Origin: Candidatus Poribacteria bacterium
GTDB lineage: Bacteria > Poribacteria > WGA-4E > WGA-3G
Direction: 5' to 3'
Length of the DNA: 64,000 nucleotides
NCBI GenBank assembly: GCA_958295815.1
Contig: OY282374.1
Span: 3,566,856-3,630,855 of the forward strand
The position numbers were made by a program, and so were the translations under genes. The notes beneath the pieces were generated by a model. That model saw nothing but the letters and a program-made list of their open reading frames with translations. It ran no database searches and was not told where the DNA came from. Shown piece by piece: positions 43,112 through 51,780 of this stretch (position 1 is its first letter; every line of letters begins with the position of its first letter).

Positions 43112-44083
43112 ATGAAAAAACACGTTGTCGGAATTGACATCGGCGGGACAAAACTCGCCACCGTTGTCGCTGATAGCACCGGACATATCCTCAATAAAGT
43201 CCGTAGACCTACACTTGCGGAAAGAGGTCCCGAATACGCCCTTCAACTGTTGTTTGATATGGTACGAGAGAATATCAAACACGCAGGCTTAGAACAAGAA
43301 GCTATTTCAGCGATAGGTGTGAGTTGCGGAGGTCCATTGGACACAAAAACCGGGATCGTCTATTCACCGCCGAATTTGCCCGGATGGGATGCCCTTCCAC
43401 TTAAAGCGCAGCTTGAATCCGAATTTCAGATTCCTGTCATCATTGAGAACGACGCCAATGCAAGCGCACTTGCAGAATACAGGTTCGGCGGCGGACGCGG
43501 CTACAATGCAGTTCTCTATATGACGATGAGCACAGGTATAGGTGGCGGCATCGTACTTGATGGACAAGTCTACCACGGAGCCAACGACAGTGCTGGCGAA
43601 GTAGGACATCAGATACTCCTACCAAACGGACCGGATTGCGGATGCGGCAAACGCGGATGCCTTGAGTCGCTCTGCTCAGGTCCCGCCATCGCTCGTCGTG
43701 CTCAAGCCGCAATCCAAAAGCATCTCGCAGGTGAAAACGCATCGACAACAGCACTCTTAGACCTTGCGGATGGACGTATCGAGGACGTTAAGTCAGAACA
43801 CGTACTTGAAGCCGCACGTCAGAAGGATCCGTTAGCCTTACAACTCGTCAAAGAGACAGCATATTACATGGGATGGGGTATCGCAAACTTGGTCAACATT
43901 TTAAATCCCGACATCGTTTTATTAGGAACCATTGCAATCGCTGCAGGTGATCTTCTACTTGATCCGATTCGGAAAACAGTTTCAGAATTAGCAATGACAC
44001 GCCCCGCAGAAGCAGTCAAAATCGCCCCTGCGGAGTTAGGAGACGCATTAGGCGACCTCGCCGCCGTCGCATTAGTCGTCTAA
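43112..44083 (+). CDS. ROK-family sugar kinase (glucokinase-like)
   Basis: 323 residues. VVGIDIGGTKLATVVAD is the ATP loop; PVIIENDANASALAEYRFG the catalytic-Asp segment; DCGCGKRGCLESLCSG carries the C-x-C-G-x2-G-C-x-E zinc motif of ROK kinases. There is no N-terminal helix-turn-helix, so it is a kinase rather than a repressor. Glucose, N-acetylmannosamine or similar sugars are possible. It lies between the FGGY kinase and the SIS isomerase. Confidence 0.88.
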   Translation: MKKHVVGIDIGGTKLATVVADSTGHILNKVRRPTLAERGPEYALQLLFDMVRENIKHAGLEQEAISAIGVSCGGPLDTKTGIVYSPPNLPGWDALPLKAQLESEFQIPVIIENDANASALAEYRFGGGRGYNAVLYMTMSTGIGGGIVLDGQVYHGANDSAGEVGHQILLPNGPDCGCGKRGCLESLCSGPAIARRAQAAIQKHLAGENASTTALLDLADGRIEDVKSEHVLEAARQKDPLALQLVKETAYYMGWGIANLVNILNPDIVLLGTIAIAAGDLLLDPIRKTVSELAMTRPAEAVKIAPAELGDALGDLAAVALVV

Positions 44084-44115
44084 AAATCCACGGTGTATTT
44101 GAAGAATATTTCTTC

Positions 44116-44215
44116 GTAGGTTGGGTTGAGCGGAACATAAAATCAAACGCTTATAGCGCGAAAATGTTTCTCTTTCAATGTAACTGAACATTCCAAAATT
44201 CCAGCGAAACCCAAC
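44116..44215. repeat. Inverted-repeat element of about 100 bases
   Basis: Left arm GTAGGTTGGGTTGAGCG (44116 on) and right arm GCGAAACCCAAC (44204-44215) are imperfect inverted repeats about 75 bases apart. Related half-sites occur near 23826 (GGTTGGGTTGAAG) and 30440 (GCGAAACCCAAC). Looks like a small palindromic or MITE-like repeat. Confidence 0.5.
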
Positions 44216-44278
44216 ATTTCAGTTTAAACTCTCATATTTAAATTCAAATGAATCAAAGAAAGGAACCCAAGAACCAAA

Positions 44279-44842
44279 ATGGAGAGAATCCAAAATTACA
44301 TTTCACATCTTCAAGATGTCTTAGCGCGCCTCACGATAGCAGATGTCCGACGTTCCATAGATGTGATTATGGAAGCGTATCATGCTGAAAAACAGATTTT
44401 CGTCATCGGCAACGGTGGGAGTGCCTCTACGGCATCGCATATCGCCTGTGATTTAGGAAAAGGCACGAGCGTACCCGGCAAACCGCGTTTCCGAGTCATC
44501 AGTTTAACGGACAACGTTGCAACAATGAGCGCGTGGTCCAATGATGTCTCTTACGAAGATGTTTTCGTGGAACAGTTAAAAAACCTCGTCAACCCAGGCG
44601 ACGTAGTTATTGGGATCAGTGCGAGCGGCAATTCAGAAAACGTCCTCCGCGCAATGCAACACGCCAAGGACATAGGCTGCCAAACGATTGGATGGAGCGG
44701 ATTCGGCGGCGGCACATTGGCATCAATTTGCGACGTCAATGTTATTGTAGACAGCGACCGTTATGGACCCGTTGAAGATGTCCATCTGATTCTGAACCAT
44801 GTCCTTCACGCCTGGATCCAAGAAGAATTCGCCTCCAATTAG
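44279..44842 (+). CDS. SIS-domain phosphosugar isomerase, GmhA-like
   Basis: 187 residues, single SIS domain. FVIGNGGSASTASHIACDLG, ISLTDNVATMSAWSND, VVIGISASGNSENVLRAM and DVHLILNHVLHAW follow the GmhA/DiaA pattern. GmhA makes heptose-7-phosphate from sedoheptulose-7-phosphate, but neighbours here are a FGGY and a ROK kinase rather than heptose genes, so another phosphosugar is possible. GAAAGGAACC lies before the ATG. A 195-base spacer with an inverted-repeat element separates it from the ROK gene. Confidence 0.82.
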   Translation: MERIQNYISHLQDVLARLTIADVRRSIDVIMEAYHAEKQIFVIGNGGSASTASHIACDLGKGTSVPGKPRFRVISLTDNVATMSAWSNDVSYEDVFVEQLKNLVNPGDVVIGISASGNSENVLRAMQHAKDIGCQTIGWSGFGGGTLASICDVNVIVDSDRYGPVEDVHLILNHVLHAWIQEEFASN

Positions 44843-44864
44843 TTCCCAGAGCCATTTGGTTCTC

Positions 44865-44890
44865 TCGTAGGAGGGATCTCCGACTCCCGA
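44865..44890. repeat. Family A intergenic repeat
   Basis: GTAGGAGGGATCTCC then GACTCCCGA, between the SIS gene and the NfeD promoter. Confidence 0.8.
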
Positions 44891-44915
44891 CAACTAACTC
44901 TAAAAACAAATACAT

Positions 44916-44945
44916 TTGACGCGCGGGACTCTCTTAAGATATAAT
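44916..44945 (+). promoter_or_regulatory. Promoter for the NfeD/FloA operon
   Basis: TTGACG (44916-44921), 18-base spacer, TATAAT (44940-44945), 90 bases before the start at 45035. It would serve the run to 52776. Confidence 0.65.
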
Positions 44946-45034
44946 AATCTTTAAACAGTAGTGCCAAAAATATTTCAGAGTTGAAAAGTATAGAATTAGG
45001 AGTCCCTACGAAGGTAGGAATACGGAGTAATATT

Positions 45035-46546
45035 ATGAGACGCGAAATAGTCCTTATAGGGTATGTGCTCCTTTTAATCGGATGCCTCTTCATGAGAGGG
45101 GACCTATCTGCTCAAGACAACTCGCTCGTTTACGTGGTTGATATCCGAAACGAGATCGGAAGCGGTCTCGGTACCTATATCAGCGACGGTATCCAAGAAG
45201 CCGAAGATGCCGGTGCTGATGCGATTGTTTTTGATGTAGATACACCCGGTGGCAGAGTAGATTCTGCCGTAAATATTATCCGATCCATTCAAGATACACA
45301 GATTCCCACTATCGCTTTTGTCAATCGACAGGCTATCTCTGCAGGGGCGATGATTTCTATTGCTTGTAATCAGATTGTGATGACTTCAGGCGGAACAATT
45401 GGCGACTCCGCACCTGTTAATATCCAAGGACAGGAGGTCGGTGAAAAAGCGATCTCTTATATCCAAGGTACTATTCGCGCAACCGCTGAACGCGAAAATC
45501 GCAACCCTGATATTGCCGAAGCGATGGTCGACAAAGAACTCGTGCTCGTTAAACTCTCAGATGGACAGATTGTTAAACTCCTTCCCGAAGAGTACGTTAT
45601 GCGTGAAGAGCAAGGTGAAGAGATGGAGATCCTCTGCGCACAAGGAAAACTACTCACACTCTCTACCAAACAAGCACTCGAATACAACTTCGCAGACGCA
45701 CAAGCCGAAACCCTCACAAAACTCTTGGCACAATACCAAATTGTTGATGTCGCTGGAACCAAGCTCCCGCTCACAGAAGACGGCATCGCGAAACAACAGC
45801 GCGAGTACGGCTTTTCAGACGTGACGCCTCTAAAAGCATTGGCAGGGGCACGTGTCGTTTCTGTTGAGGCGACGCTCGCAGATAGAATCGTTTTCTTTCT
45901 CACAAACCCACTCATCAGTTCACTGCTGCTTTCGTTAGGAATTCTTGGTATCTTCATAGAAATTCGCACCCCCGGTTTCGGTGTCCCCGGATTCATCGGC
46001 CTACTCTGTGTCGGTCTCTTCTTTGGGGGACACATGCTAACGAAAATCGGGGCAGAATGGGCATTCCTGCTCTTCCTTATTGGCGTTGGGTTACTCGCCT
46101 TGGAGATCTTCGTCATTCCGGGCTTTGGGGTCGCTGGAGTTCTTGGCGTCACACTCATGTTAGGAAGTGTCTTTTTCGTTTTCGATAAAGCTTACGACTT
46201 TCGGAGCGCGGTTCTATGGCTCTCAATATCCGTGATCTTAAGTGGCGCGTTGATTGTGCTTGCCGTGTGGCTTCTCCCTGAAACCCAGCTTTTCCGAAGG
46301 TTCGCTTTGCAAACAGTAATGGATACTGAGATGGGATACCACTCGTCCAGTCCTGAAAATTTTCGAGATTATCTCGGACAATCCGGGACTGCTCTGACAC
46401 CCTTGAGACCCGCTGGAACAGTGCGAATCGGTGATAAAAGGGTGGACGTCGTCACTGCTGGAGACTTCATTCCGCAGAATAGTAACGTTAAAGTCATAGA
46501 GGTGGAAGGCTCTAAGGTTTTTGTAGAAGCAGTTGAGGATTCTTAA
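45035..46546 (+). CDS. NfeD-family membrane-bound serine protease
   Basis: A 503-residue long-type NfeD protein. A signal/anchor segment is followed by a ClpP-like protease domain (FDVDTPGGRVDSAVNIIRSI, NRQAISAGAMISIACNQIV with the likely nucleophile Ser, GGTIGDSAPV), then about five membrane helices (ITSLLL...LGILGIFIEIRTPGFGVPGF type) and a C-terminal OB-fold (VRIGDKRVDVVTAGDFIPQN). In known systems NfeD works with stomatin/flotillin-like proteins, here FloA downstream. A longer in-frame start at 44981 was rejected because GGAG lies right before 45035. Confidence 0.88.
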   Translation: MRREIVLIGYVLLLIGCLFMRGDLSAQDNSLVYVVDIRNEIGSGLGTYISDGIQEAEDAGADAIVFDVDTPGGRVDSAVNIIRSIQDTQIPTIAFVNRQAISAGAMISIACNQIVMTSGGTIGDSAPVNIQGQEVGEKAISYIQGTIRATAERENRNPDIAEAMVDKELVLVKLSDGQIVKLLPEEYVMREEQGEEMEILCAQGKLLTLSTKQALEYNFADAQAETLTKLLAQYQIVDVAGTKLPLTEDGIAKQQREYGFSDVTPLKALAGARVVSVEATLADRIVFFLTNPLISSLLLSLGILGIFIEIRTPGFGVPGFIGLLCVGLFFGGHMLTKIGAEWAFLLFLIGVGLLALEIFVIPGFGVAGVLGVTLMLGSVFFVFDKAYDFRSAVLWLSISVILSGALIVLAVWLLPETQLFRRFALQTVMDTEMGYHSSSPENFRDYLGQSGTALTPLRPAGTVRIGDKRVDVVTAGDFIPQNSNVKVIEVEGSKVFVEAVEDS

Positions 46547-46610
46547 TCTTAGTCCTATGTAGCAACCTTAGCTGTCATAGGCATGCCCACCCAATTTGGA
46601 GTGACAACTT

Positions 46611-47093
46611 ATGTGGTTTCTGATTTTCCTCATCGCTCTTGGGATTCTACTGGTATTTATTGAATTACTGATTCTGCCAGGATTTGGGGCTGCAGGTGTA
46701 CCGGGTTGTCTACTCATGCTAATAGGTATTGGGGGCGCGTGGTGGAAGTTCGGCTTTCAGTCAGCACTTACCTACACTGGAATAACCTTGGTGGTGGTTA
46801 TACCCTTAGCGATAATAGCACTTTCAGTGTTCCGTACAACGCCTGCTGGTAAAGTGTTCGTCTTGAGTGCCACCCAAAATAAAGAGGTAGGCTTCCACGC
46901 ACCGCCCTCCGAATTGGCTGATTTGGTTGGCAAGTCTGGGAAGGCACTTACTCCTTTGAGACCTGCTGGTGCTGCTTTGATCGGTGGACACCGTGTTGAT
47001 ATTGTCACGCGCGGCGAATTCGTTCCCGCAGAAACTGAGATCGAAGTGATTTTTGTCGAAGGCAGTCGTGTTGTCGTTCGTAGTTTGCAATAG
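46611..47093 (+). CDS. Short NfeD-like protein
   Basis: 160 residues: two to three membrane helices (LIFLIALGILLVFIELLILP, PGCLLMLIGIGGAWW, ITLVVVIPLAIIAL) and a C-terminal OB-fold (ALIGGHRVDIVTRGEFVPAE), very like the tail of the preceding long NfeD but without the protease domain. Short NfeD proteins usually pair with a FloA. Start ATG behind TTGGAG. Lies 64 bases after the long NfeD and 62 before FloA. Confidence 0.85.
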   Translation: MWFLIFLIALGILLVFIELLILPGFGAAGVPGCLLMLIGIGGAWWKFGFQSALTYTGITLVVVIPLAIIALSVFRTTPAGKVFVLSATQNKEVGFHAPPSELADLVGKSGKALTPLRPAGAALIGGHRVDIVTRGEFVPAETEIEVIFVEGSRVVVRSLQ

Positions 47094-47155
47094 AATAGTT
47101 CCCGTTTGTAGCGCACTTTCAAGTGCACATGCTACAAGATCGTAGGAGAGAAATA

Positions 47156-48052
47156 ATGGATCTTTTTACAGGCGGAATTGCCCTTGTTGTCCTAATTGTT
47201 GTCATCGCATTTTTTTGGTTCGTTCCTGTTGGGCTCTGGATCGCCGCTGTTGCTGCAGGTGTCCCACTTCGAATTTTCGATCTCGTGGGGATGCGTCTCA
47301 GACGAGTCAATCCAAATGTTATTGTCAAGGGGCTAATCAGTGCCCACAAGGCTGGATTGAAATTAAGTACTGCCGAGTTAGAGGCACACTACCTTGCCAG
47401 TGGTAACGTCCTTAATGTTGTTAGCGCACTCATCGCCGCAGATAAAGCGAGAATTGAGCTCACCTTTCAACGCGCCTCCGCTATCGACTTGGCTGGACGT
47501 GATGTGTTTGAGGCGGTTCAAGTTAGCGTTAACCCACGTGTGATTACCACGCCTCGCATCAGTGCACTCGCTTTAGATGGTGTGGAGTTGATTGCCACTG
47601 TCCGTATCACAGTCCGAACCAACATCAATCGACTCGTCGGCGGCGCGGGGGAAGAGACTATCATTGCACGTGTAGGTGAAGGCATTATCAGCGCAATCGG
47701 TGCATCTGAAACCTATGAAGATGTTCTCGAAAATCCCGATATTATCTCGAAAACAGTACTCGACCGTGGACTTGATGCCGGAACCGCTTTTGAAATTCTT
47801 TCTATTGATATTGCTGATGTCAACGTCGGCAAAAATATCGGCGCAGAACTTCAAGCAGAACAAGCCGAAGCCGACCTGGTCGTAGCACAGGCAAAGGCGG
47901 AAGAACGACGTGCTATGGCAGTAGCACGGAAACAGGAAATGACTGCCAATGTCCAAGAAATGCGCGCCAGAGTCGTTGAGGCTGAAGCACAGGTCCCTCG
48001 TGCACTCGCAAATGCTTTCCGTGAAGGCAATTTAAACATTACAGAGCAATAA
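47156..48052 (+). CDS. floA: Flotillin-like protein FloA, copy 1
   Basis: 298 residues. An N-terminal hairpin membrane segment ([18 protein letters not shown]) is followed by [20 protein letters not shown] and [20 protein letters not shown], then the SPFH-like core ([40 protein letters not shown]) and a C-terminal Glu/Ala coiled coil. FloA organises membrane microdomains, with NfeD partners. Start 47156 has AGGAGAG before it; an upstream ATG at 47123 was rejected. Copy 2 follows 58 bases later. Confidence 0.92.
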   Translation: MDLFTGGIALVVLIVVIAFFWFVPVGLWIAAVAAGVPLRIFDLVGMRLRRVNPNVIVKGLISAHKAGLKLSTAELEAHYLASGNVLNVVSALIAADKARIELTFQRASAIDLAGRDVFEAVQVSVNPRVITTPRISALALDGVELIATVRITVRTNINRLVGGAGEETIIARVGEGIISAIGASETYEDVLENPDIISKTVLDRGLDAGTAFEILSIDIADVNVGKNIGAELQAEQAEADLVVAQAKAEERRAMAVARKQEMTANVQEMRARVVEAEAQVPRALANAFREGNLNITEQ

Positions 48053-48110
48053 CACAACTTACGCTAAGCGCAGTCAGGTGATTGCGCTGTCCGAATGGAG
48101 TATTCTAAAC

Positions 48111-49142
48111 ATGGCACCAACAATGATTGCAATTATTGCTGTCCTGCTTATTCTGTTTCTAATTGTTATTAGTTGGCTCGTACCAATCGGTTTATGGATT
48201 ACCGCAATTGCAGCAGGTGTAAAAGTAGGCATCTTCGACCTCGTTGCGATGCGTTTGCGGCGGGTTCCTCCCTCTGCAATTGTAGAGCCACAGATCAACG
48301 CAACAAAAGCTGGATTAACCCTATCCCTTGATGATCTCGAAGCGCATTTTCTTGCTGATGGACGTGTCAGTAGCGTCGTAGCAGCACTGATCGCTGCGGA
48401 CAAAGCCAATATCGACCTCGGTTTCGCACAGGCTGCCGCAATCGATCTGGCAGGTCGTGATGTCTTGCAAGCCGTTCAGGTCAGTGTCACACCAGAAATT
48501 ATTGACATCCCTGATAGAGGCGACTCCAATAGTGGTATTACCGCTGTTGCCCGCGACGGTATCCAGTTAATTGTCAAGGCGCGTGTTACGGTGAGAGCCG
48601 ATATTGACCGATTGGTCGGCGGTGCTACCGAAGATACCATCCGTGCCAGAGTCGGTGAGGGCATTATTACAACCATCGGATCGTCTGCAAGCCACAAGAA
48701 GGTATTAGAAAATCCAGTCCTCATCTCGGAAACTGTCCTCGAAAAAGGGTTATCGGCAGGCACTGCTTTTGAAATTCTGTCTATTGATATCGCCGATATA
48801 AACGTTGGTGAAAACATTGGTGCTAAATTACAAACCGACCAAGCTCAGGCTGAACTCAAGATAGCACGCGCGAAAGCCGAAGAGCGTCGCGCACGCGCTG
48901 AAGCCGAAGAGGAAGAGAATAAGGCTTTCGTTGAAGAGATGACAATTAGACTCATTGAGGCTGAAGCGGAAATCCCGAGATCCATAGCCGATTCGTTTGA
49001 TTCTGAGAGAATAAGTGTTATGGATTATTACACGTTACGCAATATCCTTGCTGATACGGAAATGCGTCAATCCATCGCCTCACCGGGTGGCACACAAGAA
49101 ATGGACACAACCCGATCCACACACTCCCTTGGATTGTCGTAA
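48111..49142 (+). CDS. floA: Flotillin-like protein FloA, copy 2
   Basis: 343 residues, the same layout as copy 1 ([60 protein letters not shown]) but with an extra loop ([16 protein letters not shown]) and a longer C-terminus after the coiled coil ([20 protein letters not shown]). The two copies are clearly diverged, so this is an old duplication. The ATG at 48111 was chosen over a GTG at 48078. Tandem FloA copies could form mixed oligomers. Confidence 0.92.
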   Translation: MAPTMIAIIAVLLILFLIVISWLVPIGLWITAIAAGVKVGIFDLVAMRLRRVPPSAIVEPQINATKAGLTLSLDDLEAHFLADGRVSSVVAALIAADKANIDLGFAQAAAIDLAGRDVLQAVQVSVTPEIIDIPDRGDSNSGITAVARDGIQLIVKARVTVRADIDRLVGGATEDTIRARVGEGIITTIGSSASHKKVLENPVLISETVLEKGLSAGTAFEILSIDIADINVGENIGAKLQTDQAQAELKIARAKAEERRARAEAEEEENKAFVEEMTIRLIEAEAEIPRSIADSFDSERISVMDYYTLRNILADTEMRQSIASPGGTQEMDTTRSTHSLGLS

Positions 49143-49177
49143 GCTCTATTCCTATAGAGTCTTAAAGGAGAAATTCG

Positions 49178-49627
49178 ATGGACAATATCATCCAGATGCT
49201 GATCCCGTTAGTTGTTATAATTTTGACGTTCGTCTTAGGCAGCTCGCGCCGCCGAAGAGAACAGAGAAATGCTAAAACAGAAAGAGCGGAGAACTCAATG
49301 CCTGAGGGTGAGGTCGCACCACCGCCTTTCATGGAAGATTTCCCGTTTGAGACGCGGTTGGAGGATATGATCCTGCAACAGAATGAAGTGGAAGACACGC
49401 CGGTTGTTGAAGAACCAGAACCTGTTGAGGCACAAGAACCCGTAGAGCCTCCACAACCGCCTCCCGTACCTGTCGAATCTCCAGCAGGAATACGGTCTAT
49501 GCCCGCCACCTCACTGTTGGATTTGTCCCCCGAAACGTTTCGTCAAGGGATCATTCTCCGAGAAATCTTGGATCGTCCCAGGGCACTCCGACGAGGGGCA
49601 CCTTTCCGAGATAGGCGTGACTTCTGA
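49178..49627 (+). CDS. Single-pass membrane protein with Pro/Glu-rich linker
   Basis: 149 residues: one N-terminal helix (IIQMLIPLVVIILTFVLG), a basic stop-transfer (SSRRRREQRNAK), a long acidic Pro/Val/Glu region (VEEPEPVEAQEPVEPPQPPP) and a compact basic end (LSPETFRQGIILREILDRPR). I do not recognise a named family. The end resembles a short motif placed on long flexible linkers in other membrane proteins. Good AAAGGAG start site. It overlaps the amidase start by 11 bases, so it belongs to the FloA/amidase operon and may link the two. Confidence 0.7.
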   Translation: MDNIIQMLIPLVVIILTFVLGSSRRRREQRNAKTERAENSMPEGEVAPPPFMEDFPFETRLEDMILQQNEVEDTPVVEEPEPVEAQEPVEPPQPPPVPVESPAGIRSMPATSLLDLSPETFRQGIILREILDRPRALRRGAPFRDRRDF

Positions 49628-51779
49628 CAACCAGATGATTCGTCTCTTTTATAAAGTTTTCTTGATCTCCGTAGTTTTTCTGTTGTTCGTCGGTTGTTCC
49701 CGCCGCCAAGAAATTACCGAACAACAGTTGCCTTCTTACATTGAGATCCCGCCGCATGCCCGACATCTCAAAGGGTTCAAAATCTGTTTAGATCCAGGGC
49801 ACGGTGGGCAAGCACACGTTCCGGATTACAAGCGAGGTCCAACCGGACTACGCGAGGCTGAAGTTAATCTACAGGTAGCCCTCTACCTACGCGAGATGCT
49901 ACAGAATGCCGGGGCTATCGTCATCATGACGCGGATTGACGACTCTTATGTCAGTCTACCAATGCGAAGTCAGATTGCCAACGAAAATAGTGCTGACTTT
50001 TTCATCTCGCTTCACCACAACGGAATTGATAACCCCAAGGTTAATTATACCTCTACTTGGTATCACGGCGATGCAGACGACTCGCGCCAGAGTCTCGATC
50101 TCGCTCGATATATTCAACAGGGCGTTTCAGACGCGCTACGTTTGCCCTCCTCTCCAGCATCCGGACTCTACTCAGATAAGTTGATAACAGCTTCAGGCTT
50201 TGGTGTCTTACGCATGACGGAGTGTCCAGCGGTTTTATGCGAAGCATCTTTTCTCTCGAACCCAGAAGAAGAGACGCGGTTGCAGGATAACCACTATCTC
50301 AAAAAAGAGGCTTACGGTTACTTCCTTGGTATTGCCCGCTATGTTGAGGCTGGATTTCCGAGAGGGATCTTAGTAAACCCACAACATCAATCTGTCGTTC
50401 AAACAAAAAAACCACTACTCCAGATTCGGGTTGTGGATGGTCTTCATGAACGCGGCGCGTGGATGTTAAAACGCCAGCAGGTCTTTACCGACTCCATTCG
50501 AGTCAAGATTGATGATGTAAGCGTCCCGTATAACTACGATCGCGATGCCAATCTGATTACTGTTGCTGTCGATAAACCTTTGTCAAACGGTGTCCATTTC
50601 GTCCAAACGGAGGTGGTTAATTACTACGGAAATCACAGTCTACCTGTGCCACAGTGGTTTAAGGTCGCACCGCCTGCATCTGATATACAACTCAGCGCAT
50701 GGACGGATACGCTTCCTGCCGATGGGAAAAGTTACGTCGGCATCTCCATGACCGCACAGGATGCTGACGGGTTGCCGATCGCTGACGGTGAACCCATCGA
50801 CGCACATACCTCATACGGTGTACTTGCAGAAACCCGTCAACTCTCAAAGCACGGCGCAGCACAATTTTATCTATACGCACCCGATGTTCCGGGTATAGCG
50901 ACAGTGGAAATTTCCTACCGACAGGTACAACAATCTTTGACAATTCGTTTCGAGGACACGGATGACACGATTCTGCAAGGACAGGTTACTAATGCCGACT
51001 CAGGAGAACCTCTTCAAAACGTACAATTACAAACGGATTCAGGCTTAACCGCCATCACAGATACCGAAGGACACTTTTTCATAACCACCACGCCAGTATT
51101 AAACGGTTCCGATGAAGCGAAGACAACACTACATATTTCTAAGGATGGGTACTATCCAAACAAGCACGACATACATATCGAACCGAATCAGGCATCCGTT
51201 GTGGACGCGAAACTTTATCCTATTGCAGATAGTGCTTTTGCTTCAACCCTGATTGTTCTTGATTCACGAAGCGAGGCACCTGCCACCAAACAACTTATTG
51301 AGACCTTGCAGCAGATGTTAGAACTCGCTGGTGCAAAAGTCTATAATATTCATTCTGAGACGGCAATGTCTCTCGAAGAACGGATAAAAACGATAAACGC
51401 TACTGAAGGAACGGGGTACTACTTACAAGTTAATCACGCGCAGTCGCATCCGAATCGACCCGCTTTGGTCGCCGCACACTACCGCGGCAATCAAGGAACA
51501 GAGACGTTTCTCAAGCGGATCCTTGAACAGTTTAACGAAACTCCTTTTGAGAGTCCTATTGTCACCGTTCAAGATAGGAACACACCTGAAATCCAGCAGA
51601 CCAACAAAATGGCAATGACACTTGAAATCAGATCCCTAAATCATCCAAATGCTTCTATCGTGCAGGAGGCACATGCCATCTTCTTCGGTGCCTGGACTTA
51701 TCTAAAAGCAAATACGGAAATTGAGGCGGAAAAACAGCAACGTTTTATTGAATACTTAGAACAGATGCAACGGAAATAA
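49617..51779 (+). CDS. N-acetylmuramoyl-L-alanine amidase lipoprotein with a second, degenerate amidase-like domain
   Basis: 720 residues. VFLISVVFLLFVGCSRRQ is a lipoprotein signal. An Amidase_3 domain (about residues 50-245) has ICLDPGHGG, the zinc Glu in GLREAEVN, SLHHNG and CEASFLSNPEEE; it would cut the bond between muramic acid and L-Ala. Then come beta domains, including a carboxypeptidase-regulatory-like unit (LQGQVTNADSGEPLQNVQLQ), and from about residue 540 a second Amidase_3-like domain (LIVLDSRSEAP, LELAGAKVYNI, YYLQVNHAQ, TLEIRSLNHP) missing the first zinc His. Start GTG 49617 overlaps the previous gene; ATG 49635 is an alternative. Confidence 0.85.
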   Translation: MTSDNQMIRLFYKVFLISVVFLLFVGCSRRQEITEQQLPSYIEIPPHARHLKGFKICLDPGHGGQAHVPDYKRGPTGLREAEVNLQVALYLREMLQNAGAIVIMTRIDDSYVSLPMRSQIANENSADFFISLHHNGIDNPKVNYTSTWYHGDADDSRQSLDLARYIQQGVSDALRLPSSPASGLYSDKLITASGFGVLRMTECPAVLCEASFLSNPEEETRLQDNHYLKKEAYGYFLGIARYVEAGFPRGILVNPQHQSVVQTKKPLLQIRVVDGLHERGAWMLKRQQVFTDSIRVKIDDVSVPYNYDRDANLITVAVDKPLSNGVHFVQTEVVNYYGNHSLPVPQWFKVAPPASDIQLSAWTDTLPADGKSYVGISMTAQDADGLPIADGEPIDAHTSYGVLAETRQLSKHGAAQFYLYAPDVPGIATVEISYRQVQQSLTIRFEDTDDTILQGQVTNADSGEPLQNVQLQTDSGLTAITDTEGHFFITTTPVLNGSDEAKTTLHISKDGYYPNKHDIHIEPNQASVVDAKLYPIADSAFASTLIVLDSRSEAPATKQLIETLQQMLELAGAKVYNIHSETAMSLEERIKTINATEGTGYYLQVNHAQSHPNRPALVAAHYRGNQGTETFLKRILEQFNETPFESPIVTVQDRNTPEIQQTNKMAMTLEIRSLNHPNASIVQEAHAIFFGAWTYLKANTEIEAEKQQRFIEYLEQMQRK

Positions 51780-51780
51780 T

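Noticed and set aside
44279..44842. DnaA-associated DiaA protein
   Set aside because: The SIS motif set also fits DiaA, but the location next to two sugar kinases favours a phosphosugar isomerase.
45457..46158. Minus-strand open frame of 233 codons inside the long NfeD gene
   Set aside because: Ser/Pro/Ile-rich shadow of the NfeD reading frame with no ribosome site.
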